Made by a program: the position numbers and the translations under genes
Notes under the pieces: generated by a model
What the model was told of the DNA's origin: nothing
Databases searched by the model: none
Seen by the model: only the letters and a program-made list of their open reading frames with translations
Shown: positions 47,391-58,249 of the stretch, in pieces
How the letters are laid out: every line of letters starts with the position of its first letter
Position numbering within the stretch: the stretch's first letter is position 1
Assembly: GCF_028389875.1 (NCBI RefSeq)
Contig: NC_084671.1
Location: forward strand, 29,941,083-30,005,082
Reading direction: 5' to 3'
Source of the DNA: Rhea pennata
Lineage: Eukaryota > Chordata > Aves > Rheiformes > Rheidae
Length of the DNA: 64,000 nucleotides

Positions 47391-48595
47391 GTAAGCCAGG
47401 AAAGCAGGACAGATTCCCTGGGTTTCAGTTAAATCCTTTTGCTTTTAACTAACTGTGGATGGACGCTGGTAGGAAAGGAGTCTTTTTCTTTTGAGTCTCC
47501 TAACAGCCTGGTTCAGTTGCATTTTGGTTTAGCTTCTTTCTTCCCTTTTAGGGGGTTTTGTCTGTCTGTGGTGGCTGAGGTAGGAGAAACCATCTAACAC
47601 AGAACTTGCTCCTTGTTCAAGGGGAGTGGTGGAGGGGCAGCAAACCGAAGAGAGCTTCCTGATGGAAGGAGACCTATTGCCTTCTTCAGAGGTCCTGTGG
47701 GCATCCTACTGTATAGATAGACAGGAACCCATGTGGTTGCATTACATTCTACTGCATTGCAGTTGCTCTGTGGCTATAGGAGTTGGCAGGTTATGTGGCC
47801 AAGGAGCAAGGGAGGAGGGTTCCCCAGGAAGAGGACAGTACTGGAGGGGGTGGAGAAGCCTGTTCTATGAGCTCCAGAGGAACAAGAGTTATTCTGGAAG
47901 GTCCTCCAAAATGGCAACCCCTAGACTGTGGATGGGACCACAATAAGGACCATAGGCCCTAAATTCCTTGTAAGCAAGGTAGACAAGATAGAAAGTGGGA
48001 AGGAAGGTAGAAAACTAAAGCCATTTCTCCAGAATGGTAGAGCTGGGGTCCACTTCAGGATTTCCAGGCTTACATCCTCTCCACTCTGCATTGCAGTTGC
48101 AGCAGCAGAACCATTACAACAACTTTGTAATCCTGTTTGTACATGCTGAGCTCTTGCAGGATCCTGAATAGCCTGCTGGGGTCAGAAGGCTTCCCTGGGT
48201 GAGGGCAATAGCCACATTCCCAGGGAGCAGCAGCACAGCAGGATGGTGTTGCTCTCCTTGAGCTGAACTCTACCAGAACTCAGTACCTCCCTGAACAGGA
48301 GGCTTTACCAGCAGCAAGGGGCTCCAGTATTAGCGGAGGCAGCAGAACCAGTGAGCAGGCATCTGAATGAGCCAAGTGGGTACGTGCAGGCATAACTCCG
48401 GGGAACCCACATGGGGATGCTGAATCTCATTCAATAAAAATGAATGCCTTGCCTGCAAAGTTGCCCTCAGATAGAAGTATACTGCCTGTAATGAGCATTG
48501 CTGCCATTTCCAATTAGGAGTAAATGCTCTGAGGTTAGCCAAGTGAACCGCTACTCTCCATGCCAAACTACAAACAAATTAGAAGTATGTAGACT

Positions 48596-49332
48596 GCTGC
48601 CTCAGTCTTCTCTTCTCAAGGCTAAAGAGGCCCAGCTCTCGCAGCTGTTCCTCACAGGGCAGATGCTCCAGCCCTCTGATCATCCTCGCAGCCCTAAACT
48701 GGACTCTCTCCAGTAGCTCCATGTCTCTGTTGTACTGGGGAGCCCAGAACTGGACGCAGTACTCAAAGCCTCACCAGGGCTGAGTAGAGGGGCAGGATCA
48801 CCTTCCTCGACCTGCTGGCGACACTCTGCCTAATGCACCCAAGGAGACCATTGGCTTTCTTGGCCACGAGGGCTCATTGCTGCCTCATGGTCAACTTGTC
48901 ATCCACCAGCACTCCCACATCCTTCTCTGCATAGCTGCTTTTCAGCAGCTCAGCCCCCAGCTTGTGTTGGTGCCTGGGGTTATCTCTCCCTAGGTGCAGG
49001 ACTCAGCACCTGCCCTTGTGGAACCTCAGGAGGTTCCTCTCTGCCCAGCTCACCAGCCTGGCCAGGTCTCTCTGAATGGCAGCACAGCCCTCAGCTGTAT
49101 CAGCCACTCCTCCTAGCTTGGTATCATCAGCAAACTTGCTGAGGAGGCACTCTGTCTCTTCGTCCAGGTCACTGATGAAGAAGTTGAACAGAATGGGACC
49201 CAGTATGAAGCCCTTGGGGACTCCTCTAGCCACAGGTCTCCAACTAGACTCCGTGCCACTGATGACAGCCCGCTGAGCTCTGCCATTCAGCCAGTTCTCA
49301 ATCCACCTCATTACTAATCTTGTTTGCGCCAT
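48596..49332 (-). mobile_element. CR1 LINE fragment with part of the reverse transcriptase
   Basis: On the minus strand a 109-codon frame (49332 down to 49003) reads [20 protein letters not shown], then [10 protein letters not shown] and [10 protein letters not shown]. This is the CR1 reverse transcriptase around its (F/Y)ADD active site, which is intact in this frame. The next part is thumb and end of ORF2 (GLEHLPCE-type text). The copy stops at about 48596 without the usual CR1 3' tail, so it is truncated at both ends or was cut by a later deletion. Confidence 0.93.
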
Positions 49333-51227
49333 GCATGAGTGTTTCTGAAACAGCTCTTACAGTGGAAACAAACACGCAGTTTCTGTTCCTCTAAATCCAG
49401 AGCAACTCTAAAATAAATAAGCCAAAATATGGAGTAATTTCAACTTCATGGAATTTGTGTAAAGTAAGTTAGAAGCCACCACTAAAGTGTAGAACAGCAT
49501 AAAACCAACAAAAACTGAGACAAAAACAAATGCCACCTGCACAGGATAGAAGAACCTTGCCTTAAGTGGTATCTTCTGACAAGTAAGTTTGCCTGTTAGT
49601 TTAACTCTGGGCCTTTTTGCTTTGCATCTCAATGGAATGATATAAAGCCAAGTGGGTTCAAGGTAATAGCAAGATGGCAGTACAGGTGGCTTAAAGTGGT
49701 CCCAAAGTTAAGTATGGATATCCCGCTCTTTGTAAGTATAGTAGCTAATTTGACAGAGGAATGACAAGGTATCATATGGAGCTGGCAAAAGATCATCTAA
49801 GTGAACTGATAACTTAATAAAATAGTAGAAGAGCGGAATGTCTCACCCAATGATACATGGTGACCTTTTCTTAATAAACTTTAATTAGTTTCCACATGTT
49901 CAGACCTACTGAACCTACTGACTAAGACAAATCTTCTAAAAAATGTACCCTTGACTGCACAGTTAGGAGAGAATTTCTATTTGATTCAGTTAGCATTTGG
50001 TGTATTTCTAGAAGCTAGAGATCTGTCAGATAGAGTGCTGCTTACTAGCTTGCATGATAATTAATACAGTAACAATGTCATCTCCCATTAACCTATGGAT
50101 GGCCTTTTACAAATGGGCTAAGAGAAAGTCTTATGCCTGGGATCTGATTTGTCTAATTTGTTTGTTCCTTTTCTGGCTTCCTCTTGTCCGTTGTAAACAC
50201 AAAGAAACCAAAAACCTCATCTCGGTTTGACATCATGTTCTTTGCTGCAGTAATTATTGGTGCTTTTTTGCTGGCTGTGCAGATTTGAAGAAGGTCAATT
50301 AGATGCCAGTATCTGCCTTTGTCTTAAACCAAGTCATCCTTTTAGCGAAATATTAGTTGGTCTTGTCTAAGTTTGGGCTTCTACTTCTACAATAAAATAA
50401 CTCAATCCTAAGAACACTGTTCGATAGCAGTTGATTGATGTTAGTAGAAAGAGTGCAATGCAGAGAATTAATATCTCTTCATAAAGTTATTTGGATGGCA
50501 TCTTCCTTGCACTTTATTGACGTCCCTGCTTTGTCTTCAGCAATCTCTTTTTTGCTTTTAAAAGTCTTTGCATTATGCCAAATAACCCTAGCCTTAAGCT
50601 TTCTGTGAAGCTTTTCTTCACTATACATGGGAGGTTGTGTCACATATCAAACATACTGCAGCTGCAGTATGGGAAAAGAACATTTCCATTTGCAATTACT
50701 TTCCAATAAGGGCAGTGCCTGAGCACCTGTACTGGGGACTGGCTCCTGCTAGCTCTGCTTCCCTGGGGATGTTAGCAGATGGGTGTTAGAAGGCAGTTCC
50801 CCTCTGCTCTTGTTCTGTCTTGGTCTTCTTGGAAGATTATTGCCCAAAAGGTGTTCATAAAATGCCTGTGAACCGTGTGGGACAAAGGGGAATTAAAGAG
50901 CTCCTCCATGTTGGACCAGACATGAGTGCGAAAGGTGAGGACCAGAAAGGAAATGCATTAAGTGCATCTTCAGTTTTTTCACCATCAGGACTCCCACGCC
51001 AATTCTGGTGCCCCCTGAGTCAGTCCTTGTACACTCAGAGTTAAAAACACCAGGCATTTTCAGTGGGGTAGACTTGGTTCCAAAAGCCAGCTGAGGCAAG
51101 AACCAATTACATTTATGTCCACTTGTGCTTTTGAAATGGATCTTAGATGGTACACAAAGCTGGGGAGCAGCAGGGCAGCCAGGCCTGCAAGCAAAAGGGT
51201 GGCTGGTCACTCTAAGTGGCTGGCATG

Positions 51228-51310
51228 TGTCAGGAGTGGAATTTGAACCCACACCTCCAGGGGAGACTGCAACCTGAATGCAGCACCTTAGACCACTCAG
51301 CCATCCTGAC
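51228..51310 (-). tRNA. tRNA-Leu, anticodon CAG (or recent pseudogene)
   Basis: Read on the minus strand the 83 bases fold as a class II leucine tRNA. The acceptor stem GTCAGGA pairs fully with TCCTGAC, followed by A73. The anticodon stem CTGCA/TGCAG is fully paired around the loop TTCAGGT, with anticodon CAG at 51276-51274. There is a long variable arm (TCTCCCCTGGAGG). The A box TGGCTGAGTGG is intact; the B box GGTTCAAATTC has one change from consensus. A T4 run about 30 bases past the 3' end could terminate Pol III. Compared with the usual vertebrate tRNA-Leu-CAG, nearly all differences are C to T or G to A at CpG sites, which suggests methylation decay. Function is therefore uncertain. Confidence 0.88.
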
Positions 51311-51370
51311 CACCAAATGAGGAGGGTCCTGTTGGACCATGTACTAACAAAAAGGAAGGAATGTCCTTGT

Positions 51371-51531
51371 TTTCCCAGAGAGGTTGTGGAGTCTCCCTTT
51401 CTGGAGATATTCAAAACCCTCCTGGATGCAATCCTGTCTAACATACTCTGGGTGACCCTGCTTGAGCAGGGGGGTTGGACTAGATAATCTCCAGAGGTCC
51501 CTTCCAACCTTAACCATTCTCTGATTCTGTG
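51371..51531 (+). mobile_element. CR1 LINE, 3' end fragment
   Basis: TTCCCAGAGAGGTTGTGGAG to TTCTCTGATTCTGTG, about 160 bases. It lies 60 bases from the tRNA-like gene and 90 bases before the TM4SF19 coding start exon. Confidence 0.94.
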
Positions 51532-51624
51532 CATGGGCTGGCTGTGCTCACAGCTGGAGTGTTGCAAGGCCACAGGCAGATCATTCTTTTTTTCCTCTCC
51601 CCACTGCCTGCATGCAGAGCAGCC

Positions 51625-51801
51625 ATGTGTGTAGGGAAGTGTACTCGGATTGTGGGCCCCTGCCTCTTGACATTGGGTACGCTCTCCATCACGGCCAACA
51701 TCCTCCTCCTCTTTCCTGGCTGGGCATGGAAGTATCTGGCAGATGGGCACATCACCAAGCAGGCTAAGGAGGTGCCAGGCATCTGGGGAGGAGGAATAAC
51801 T
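51625..51801 (+). CDS. TM4SF19: TM4SF19 coding exon 1
   Basis: 177 nt, residues 1-59, from MCVGKCTRIVGPCLL to PGIWGGGIT. The ATG lies in AGCAGCCATGT just after an acceptor-like CATGCAG. The exon ends on a codon boundary before GTAAGT. It holds the first membrane span and the first outer loop. Confidence 0.93.
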
Positions 51802-54800
51802 GTAAGTAGTGTGTTTTTTCGTGTTCCCTGTGTGAATGTGTGTGTATTCAAGAGCCTTTATCCTAGGAGCTTGCAATCCAGTTACTGTAGTGCCCCATAT
51901 GTGCCTTTCATTCCTAGCCCCAGAGTTTCCTTGCCCAGATGGGCCAATAAACCTCAGTTTCCTACCAAAAATATAGGGAAAAGATCTTTTCCAGAGCCCA
52001 AGAAGTGCTGACTGGGTTATCCAGCTTTCAGGAAAAAAAGGAAATTTTATACCTCAGATTTACAAATTTATTGGCACAACAATTGTCCTGAAGTAACTAG
52101 TCTTTCTTGAATGTTCCCGTTCACTTGTGTGCAAACAGGAGTGAATCCTTTCAGTGGCTGCCAGATACAGACACTCTCCTGTTGTTGTGGTGTGTTCCTT
52201 TTAAAGGTGTCAGGAACCCTACTTCCTCACTGCTTCCCAGGTATCTGGATTTGGCTGCTATCAGCACAGCTTGCTGGGCTAGTGGAACCTTTTTGCTGCC
52301 TCGAAGCCAGGGGAGAGCTAGGGATGCACACCACTTTGTGGCTTAAGGCAAAATGACTTGCATGGCTTTCTGCGAAAGCCCCAGCGATGGAACTGGGATT
52401 CAACTTCCATACAGAAAAACAACTGCTTTGGTGCTCCCCCAAAGATGGAATTGGTGGCCCCCACCAAAATGTAGGCTGCACTGGCATACTACAGGGTTGG
52501 TTTTCCTTCATTTGTTCCATTAAGCATCAAAAACCTTGTTCCCTAGCAAGATATACCCCAGCACTGGTCTGTTTTAGATAGATAGATAGATATGAAAGAG
52601 AAGAGTATTCCCCCAGCTCTCCGCAGAGCAATGTCTTTTACAGTGGGATGGTAACAGCATACAGGACATGAGGCAAGGGCAAGGTGGCAAGGCTTGGATT
52701 TCAAACTGAGGGAGGAAAGGCCAAAGGTGGCTATTCCATTTGTTTTGAGTTGCTTGTTCCTTTCTGCAGGTGCTGCTGGCAGCGACTCACATCACAGCTG
52801 TGGGGTGGCGATGCGTCGGCTGCTCTGACTGCGGCACCCGTGGGAATGTAAGGCAGCGCCATGGCTGGCCACAACGCAGTTGGCAGCAGGCCTGCTGGCT
52901 TGTGCACTCCTTCCCCAACCCACTTTCAAAGCAGGGGTTCACTCCTCCAGGTGCAAGCCTGGCTGACCTCACCACGTGGTGCCAAAGTTGTCCCAGGCGC
53001 TTTGCAGGGTGGTAGGAAGGAAAACTGCCTGTTGACATGACTGCTTGCATTGGGCGGTTGAGAGGACAGAAGTGCTCTGTCTCAGGGACAAGAAGGCTGG
53101 AAGTGTATTCCTGAGGCAAATTGAATAGCAGCTCTGTGCCCCAGATGCCCACAAACAGCTTTAAGCTCTTAGATAGGAGTCTGACAGTACCACATGGATG
53201 AGACAACTGTGCCCACATACTCCATGCGCCTTCTCTTGCTCAGCCATAGGCAAAAGTCCTGGTGCAGTGTTTACTAAACAAGTCTCCTGGATCAGTCCTT
53301 TCCCCAGTGGTTAGGGCAAATAACACAGCATGGCTCCAGAAGAAAAAGGTGTGTGGGCCTTTGCGAATCTTTTCTCCTCAGCCTGCTCACTAGTGAGTTC
53401 CCCCACCTTGCTATGTCCCCTGCCAACTTTTGTCAGACTTTCTAAATAACTCAACTTTGAATTTGTACTAAACCTCCCATCCGTGATGCTTGCACCTCTT
53501 TGGGTCTAATTCTGGCAGAAAGGAGAGTTTTCTTCCCTTAGTTCTTTAAACAGACTTCACAGATAATACATGGCCTGCCCTTTCCTCAATTGTGTTTTCA
53601 AATCCACCTGTCTAAAGAGCGCAGAACAGATTGTTTCAGGCCAGAACTAGATTAAATATTTTGATTTTTAGGATTTCCATCTACACACTCCACCTAACTT
53701 ACCCATTGGGCACTCTCACCCTCTAGAGTAGACTTGAGAAATGTATTTGGAATTGGGATGTACTTCTATTACAGAGTGTTTGCCCTGCAGGTGTTCCTCT
53801 CCGCCGTGCTATCGAAGCTGGTTCTGCTGGGCTCTGCTGCCTGCTTCATTATGTCTGGGGTGGGCCTGACCAATGGGCCCCTCTGCCTGTACAACACCTC
53901 CATCCATGAGCAAGGCCATGGGCCCCACTGGGGTTACCCCTTCTTGGACCCAAACAGCCAGACTTTTGACACCAGGTAACACAGACAGGATTAAATCGTT
54001 GCAATAAGGCCAGCCCTGATTCTATGATCACAATGTCTCCACCTTGTACAAGGGAAAGCTAATGATCCTGGTGCTAATTAAATCAGAGTTATGGCAGGTG
54101 GGACTGGTGGGCTCCCATGAGGAGCTGCAGTCTGGGAAGAATGTCTATTAGAGATTAAAGGTCTTATTTCCTCCTTTGTTTTCACAGTCTGCTAAAGCAG
54201 GTGGCCTTTTTCCCATGAAAGGACTAGTCTCTACCTGTTTGGGTTTTTTTTTTCTGTAGATAGAAGGAAATATTTCTCAAACTTGGACAATGTGAACTTT
54301 AGAGAGCCTAGTTTTGTTTGAATGGCAAACAGCATAAAAGATCCCCCCCATCTTGTAGATTTTTTTAAATGATGTTTTTCATCCAGTCACTCTGCTGACC
54401 CCCTTTATGACTAGTGATATCAGCACAGTGGAGAGGATGATGGGGAGAAAGAGGAGCCAAGGATGGAAAATGCCCAAGACAGGTCTGAGACTGACAGAAA
54501 TGTAATGTGAAGCTACCCATTTAGTGAAATTGTAACTTGAGCAAAGGCCAGTGGAGTGCCTTGACAGCTTTAGTCACCTATTTAACTGAAATGGATTAAG
54601 ACCTTTTGGGAGAAAATAGTCCTTGTTAATATGAACTCCCTAACCTGCAGTGAAGGATTGGAAGTTTGCAATACACCCCCAAGACTTGAAAATGGCAAGC
54701 AGATTAGATGAGATAGATACCTGACTTTTGGGGGGCCTAATTTCAGAAGCCGCCTTTGCCAAATGCAGTGAAATAAAGCTAGAGTCAGTGTTTAAGACAA

Positions 54801-55035
54801 CCTTTGCAGATGATCTTCTCCAACTGTCCTGCACAGGATCTCCATAAAAGTTGAAAATTATCTATATGACCGGAGTCTCTGGAGCATCTGCCTGGAGCCT
54901 GTGGGCGTTGTAACCTGGAACATCTGCTTTTTCTCCATCCTGCTGCTCATCAGTGCTGCTGAGATGGTGCTAGCCTCTCTTCAGATCATCAATGGCTGCT
55001 TTGGGTGCCTCTGTGGCTTTTGTGATGGGAAATAG
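51625..55035 (+). CDS. TM4SF19: Transmembrane 4 L6 family member 19 (full coding span, 4 coding exons)
   Basis: A four-pass membrane protein of the L6 family (related to TM4SF1, TM4SF4 and TM4SF5, not true tetraspanins). The human gene is reported in osteoclast-lineage and foam cells; the molecular role is poorly known. The exons join to 212 codons plus stop. Seen: an MCVGKCTRIVG start typical of L6 proteins; membrane spans about residues 10-31, 53-72, 91-112 and 170-200; an extracellular loop with the sequon NTS at 120 and the segment NYLYDRSLW, near-identical in human TM4SF19; and a cysteine-rich tail GCFGCLCGFCDGK. The name rests on that loop and on its position downstream of UBXN7 on the same strand. 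A closely related L6 paralogue is the alternative. Confidence 0.88.
51802..52769 (+). other. TM4SF19 intron within coding region (first)
   Basis: GTAAGT to TGCAG. It contains a short (GATA)n run at 52575-52592 and nothing else recognisable. Confidence 0.9.
52575..52592. repeat. (GATA)n microsatellite
   Basis: About four tandem GATA units. Confidence 0.9.
52770..52847 (+). CDS. TM4SF19: TM4SF19 coding exon 2
   Basis: 78 nt, 26 codons (residues 60-85). Encodes VLLAATHITAVGWRCVGC and SDCGTRGN: the second membrane span and the cysteine-rich inner loop. Acceptor CTGCAG, donor GTAAGG. Confidence 0.92.
52848..53790 (+). other. TM4SF19 intron within coding region (second)
   Basis: GTAAGG to CTGCAG, 943 bases. 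No repeat or gene recognised. Confidence 0.9.
53791..53975 (+). CDS. TM4SF19: TM4SF19 coding exon 3
   Basis: 185 nt, residues 86-147. Encodes VFLSAVLSKLVLLGSAAC, the third membrane span, GLTNGPLCLYNTS and WGYPFLDPNSQ of the large outer loop. The GPLC and YPF marks are shared with human family members. Ends AG before GTAACA. Confidence 0.93.
53976..54836 (+). other. TM4SF19 intron within coding region (third)
   Basis: GTAACA to CACAG, 861 bases. Nothing recognisable. Confidence 0.9.
54837..55035 (+). CDS. TM4SF19: TM4SF19 coding exon 4 (last)
   Basis: 199 nt with the TAG stop at 55033-55035. Encodes ISIKVENYLYDRSLWSICL, the fourth membrane span (CFFSILLLISAAEMVLASL) and the cysteine-rich tail. 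The stop is followed at once by GTAATT, which looks like a weak donor. If used, a further 3' untranslated exon would exist. Confidence 0.93.
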
Positions 55036-56465
55036 GTAATTTTACTTTTTATTATTTCCCATGTGCTACTTTTCTCTGCTCTGAAGTGTCAGGATGGTGT
55101 GATGAAGCTACCTCCTTTGAAGTTGCAGCAGTAGGTGAAAGACAGAAGGAGCAACCAAGTGTCCAGATGAGCCTTGCTTGTGAAGCGTGAGACTGGATGC
55201 TATGAGCTGCAGCTTCAGTTTGAAAACAACATTTACCACTGGAAAATCAGGATATCCTGTTATCTCCCTACGTATTATTGCGTTGGTTGATGCTCTTACA
55301 TACACCTCCCCTGACTCATTGCCCAGCATGAAGAATCCATATTGTAGGATTTCTTCCCAAATATCCTTTCTGAGCTCCTCGACCAGTGGCAAGTGCAAAG
55401 GCAGAGACACAAAAACACGGCAAGTGTCATGGTGCAGAGCTGTATGAGAAAAACTGTCTTTGTCTAAACCAGGATGTAAACCCAGGGAGAGCTTAAGTCT
55501 ATGCTAGTCTGGCTGTGACCATCCAAAAGACACTAGGCCATGCCCGCACCACCTTGCTGACTTCACAGTAGGCATTGCCCTTTGGACCTTTTGCTAGGAA
55601 GCAAGCAGCTCTAAGGATATTTTAAGGGACTAGATAACTCATTACTCTTTACTCACTGGTGTGGTGATGCTCACTGCATCTTACATTCTTGTTGCATTAC
55701 TTTTCTGTGAGGAGCACCGAGTCTTACACTACCACATGGGTAGTGAAGGCTAAACGGACCTCAGACTACTTATAGCTGATCTCTGCAAAGAAAGGAGTCA
55801 GTGAACTGGTAATGGTATTCAGTGGAGTCACTGCCACCAAGTCGCTTGTGGATAGCCTGAAGTGGTAAGAATGATTCTCTTTTGCACTGCTGTGCGTCAG
55901 TGCAACCTGTGTGTGAACGTCTGTCTGAGGGCACAGACAGGCACAGTTTGCACAGGGAGAGGGCAAAGTTTGCATCTTTTGCTTACATCAGTCTGGAAGA
56001 GTTACTGCTTTTAGAGCCAAATGCAAGAAGGACAGACTCCTTCCCTATGGAGGACAACTACCTAAGCTTGGAAAGGAACTAAATATCAAAGCAGTGTGAG
56101 TGGCATGTTGTGGGGCTTTGGTGTGCATTTTCTCTGGGTTTTACCTCTTTTTCCTACTTGAAGCAAATGAATTCAGGTACTGGCAGCAAACTGACCTTGG
56201 AAATCAGCCTCATGGTCTCATGAGTCATGGAAAGAAGAGAAGCGGCTGTGGAAGGGATATGCAACTCTAAACTTAATTTGCTGTTTGTAGAGAGGAAGTG
56301 ACACAGCTTGGGAAGCAGCAATCTCTCTGTTATTCATCTTTCTACATTTTCCACTTGCACAACATGGGTAACATCTGACTGCAAAATGTGATATAGTAGT
56401 ATTTATAGAGATAATTTATGGAGACTTAACTTATTTTCATTAATAAATCTACATTTAGGGCAATT
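55036..56465 (+). other. TM4SF19: TM4SF19 3' untranslated region (probable)
   Basis: The first full poly(A) signal after the stop is AATAAA at 56442-56447. A protein-like open frame lies on the opposite strand at 55108-55470 (see findings). Confidence 0.6.
56442..56447 (+). terminator. TM4SF19: Poly(A) signal of TM4SF19
   Basis: AATAAA in TTCATTAATAAATCTAC, followed by T/GT-rich sequence (GGTATTTTTGTTTTC) about 25-35 bases on. Confidence 0.65.
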
Positions 56466-57104
56466 TGCTTTGGTATTTTTGTTTTCATCTTTACCTTGGA
56501 ATGGCTCAGGCTGGGGATTGCAGCACCTCTGGGGAAAGATGAAGGAAACTGGAGGTATCAACCTGGGCTCCAGTTCCCAGTGTAGTTAGGGGGTGCTGAG
56601 GGACTTGGATGAAGTCATGCTGGAGAAGGTGCTGAACCTCAGGTGTATCCCCCCAAAACGCATGCACACCTTTTGGTAGTGAGAACTTGCATTCACAAGG
56701 TCCAGAGCCCACTGGGCAGTCACTGCTGGTTGATCAGCTGCTGGCTATACATGTGTAACTGCAGCTGAGACTAAAAATATGTGGCTAACAGCCATTCAGA
56801 TAAGTAGCTAGTGACTGGGGAAGGAGGACAGGAAGGGGAACCCAGCCAATATCATCACTCTGAATCAATTGCTCTTCAGTTCATCAAAGGTAAACGATTA
56901 AGCCAGAGGCCATGTTGAAAAAACCATACAGGTGACTCAACAGAAGAAATTCACTGCCCAGGGTACTGTGCAAGCTAAAGGGAATGACTGCACAGCAGAG
57001 TACAGGATTTATGATTGGGCACATGGTGCAGAGGGAATTTGGAGACAAGACAAGAGACTCTTGATCAGACAAGGCTAATCAGGGGATGTTTAGGGGAAGA
57101 GCCA

Positions 57105-57792
57105 AGGTATCGAGGTGGTTTAGAAGAAAGGACCTGGGAGTGCTGGTGGACAGACTATGAGCCAGCAATGTGCCCTTGTGGCCAGGAAGGCCAATGGTAT
57201 CCTGGGGTGCATTAGGCAGAGTGTTGCCAGCAGGTCAAGGGAAGCGATCTGTCCCCCCCACTCAGCCCTGGTGAGGTCTCATCTCAAGTACTGCTTCCCG
57301 TTCTGGGCTCCCCAGTACAAAAGAGACGTGGAACTACTGGAGAGAATCCAGGGTAGGGCTACGAAGATGATCAGAGGGCTGGAGCATCTGCCCTGTGAGG
57401 AATGGCTGCGAAAACTGAGCCTCTTGAGCCTTGAAAAGACTGGGGGGTTGGGGGGGGTCATATCAATGTCTGTAAGTCCTTGAAGGGAGGGTGTCAAGGG
57501 GATGGGGACAAACTCTTTTCAGTTGTCCCATGTGACAGGACAAGAGGCAATGGGCAAAAACTGAACCACAGGAAGTTCCACCTGAATGTGAGGAGGAATA
57601 TCTTCACTGTGAGAGTGACAGAACACTGGAAGAGGTTGCCCAGAGAGGTTGTGGAGTCTCCTTCTCTGGAGGTATTCAAGGCCCACCTGGATGTAACCCC
57701 GTCTAACATGCTGTAAGTGACCCTGCATGAGCAGGGAGGTTGGACTCCAGAGGTCCCTTCCAAGCTTACTGATTCTATGATTATATGATTGA
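57105..57792 (+). mobile_element. CR1 LINE, 5'-truncated, end of ORF2 plus 3' untranslated region
   Basis: Begins in the last part of ORF2 (plus-strand text ALVRSHLKYCFPFWAPQYKR, then [20 protein letters not shown]), passes through the 3' untranslated region ([20 protein letters not shown] in a different frame is the usual CR1 shadow) and ends TTCTATGATTATATGATTG. It is about 690 bases long and matches the minus-strand copy at 14129 over most of its length. Confidence 0.95.
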
Positions 57793-58225
57793 AGAGGGGC
57801 AAGTATGGGAAAATAGATGGCAGAGGGGTGATAAAAGGGGCCAGCTGCATGTATGCAACCTGCTGAATAGTGTGCTTGTGCGACATGCCCTGTACCTGCT
57901 CACTGAAGACTGTCCTGTTCTCTACATATTTTCTGTGCAAGTGTATTCTCAGTTCTCTGTGCACGTGGGATATAGTAGCAAGCATCAGGCTGAAATAACC
58001 AGCAGGTAGGCTGAGAGGACTGGGAGCTGGTTGTGGAGAGATGGAAGGTCTGGGAACTGGGAATCGGTGAGACTAAGGGTCTGAAATTTTTGAGAATGAG
58101 AGTCTGGGAGCCAGATATTAGAGAGACCCATGAAGGGACTCATCCTTAGAAAGCGAGTCAACTTTTTGTGCTGGCTGTGCTTGTGTGGGTGCCTGTAAAG
58201 GCATTGTCCTGCTGTATGTGTTAAT

Positions 58226-58249
58226 CTGTGTGTGTGTGTGTGTGTGTGT
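58226..58249. repeat. (TG)n microsatellite
   Basis: Twelve TG dinucleotides. Confidence 0.95.

Larger units (their letters stand above)
47391..51617 (+). other. Inferred TM4SF19 intron 1
   Basis: If the leader exon is right, this 4.2 kb intron runs from GTAAGC to CATGCAG. It contains a CR1 at 48596-49332 (minus), a tRNA-Leu-like gene at 51228-51310 (minus) and a CR1 3' end at 51371-51531 (plus). No other gene is recognised. Confidence 0.45.

Noticed and set aside
50893-51876. A 327-codon open frame on the minus strand
   Set aside because: It runs across a CR1 3' end, a tRNA-like gene and the complement of a TM4SF19 exon. Its translation is a mixture of these and matches no protein.
57480-57716. 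A 78-codon frame reading [20 protein letters not shown], and its counterparts at 14210-14434
   Set aside because: This is the conserved CR1 3' region read in a non-coding or end-of-ORF2 phase. It is repeat sequence, not a gene.
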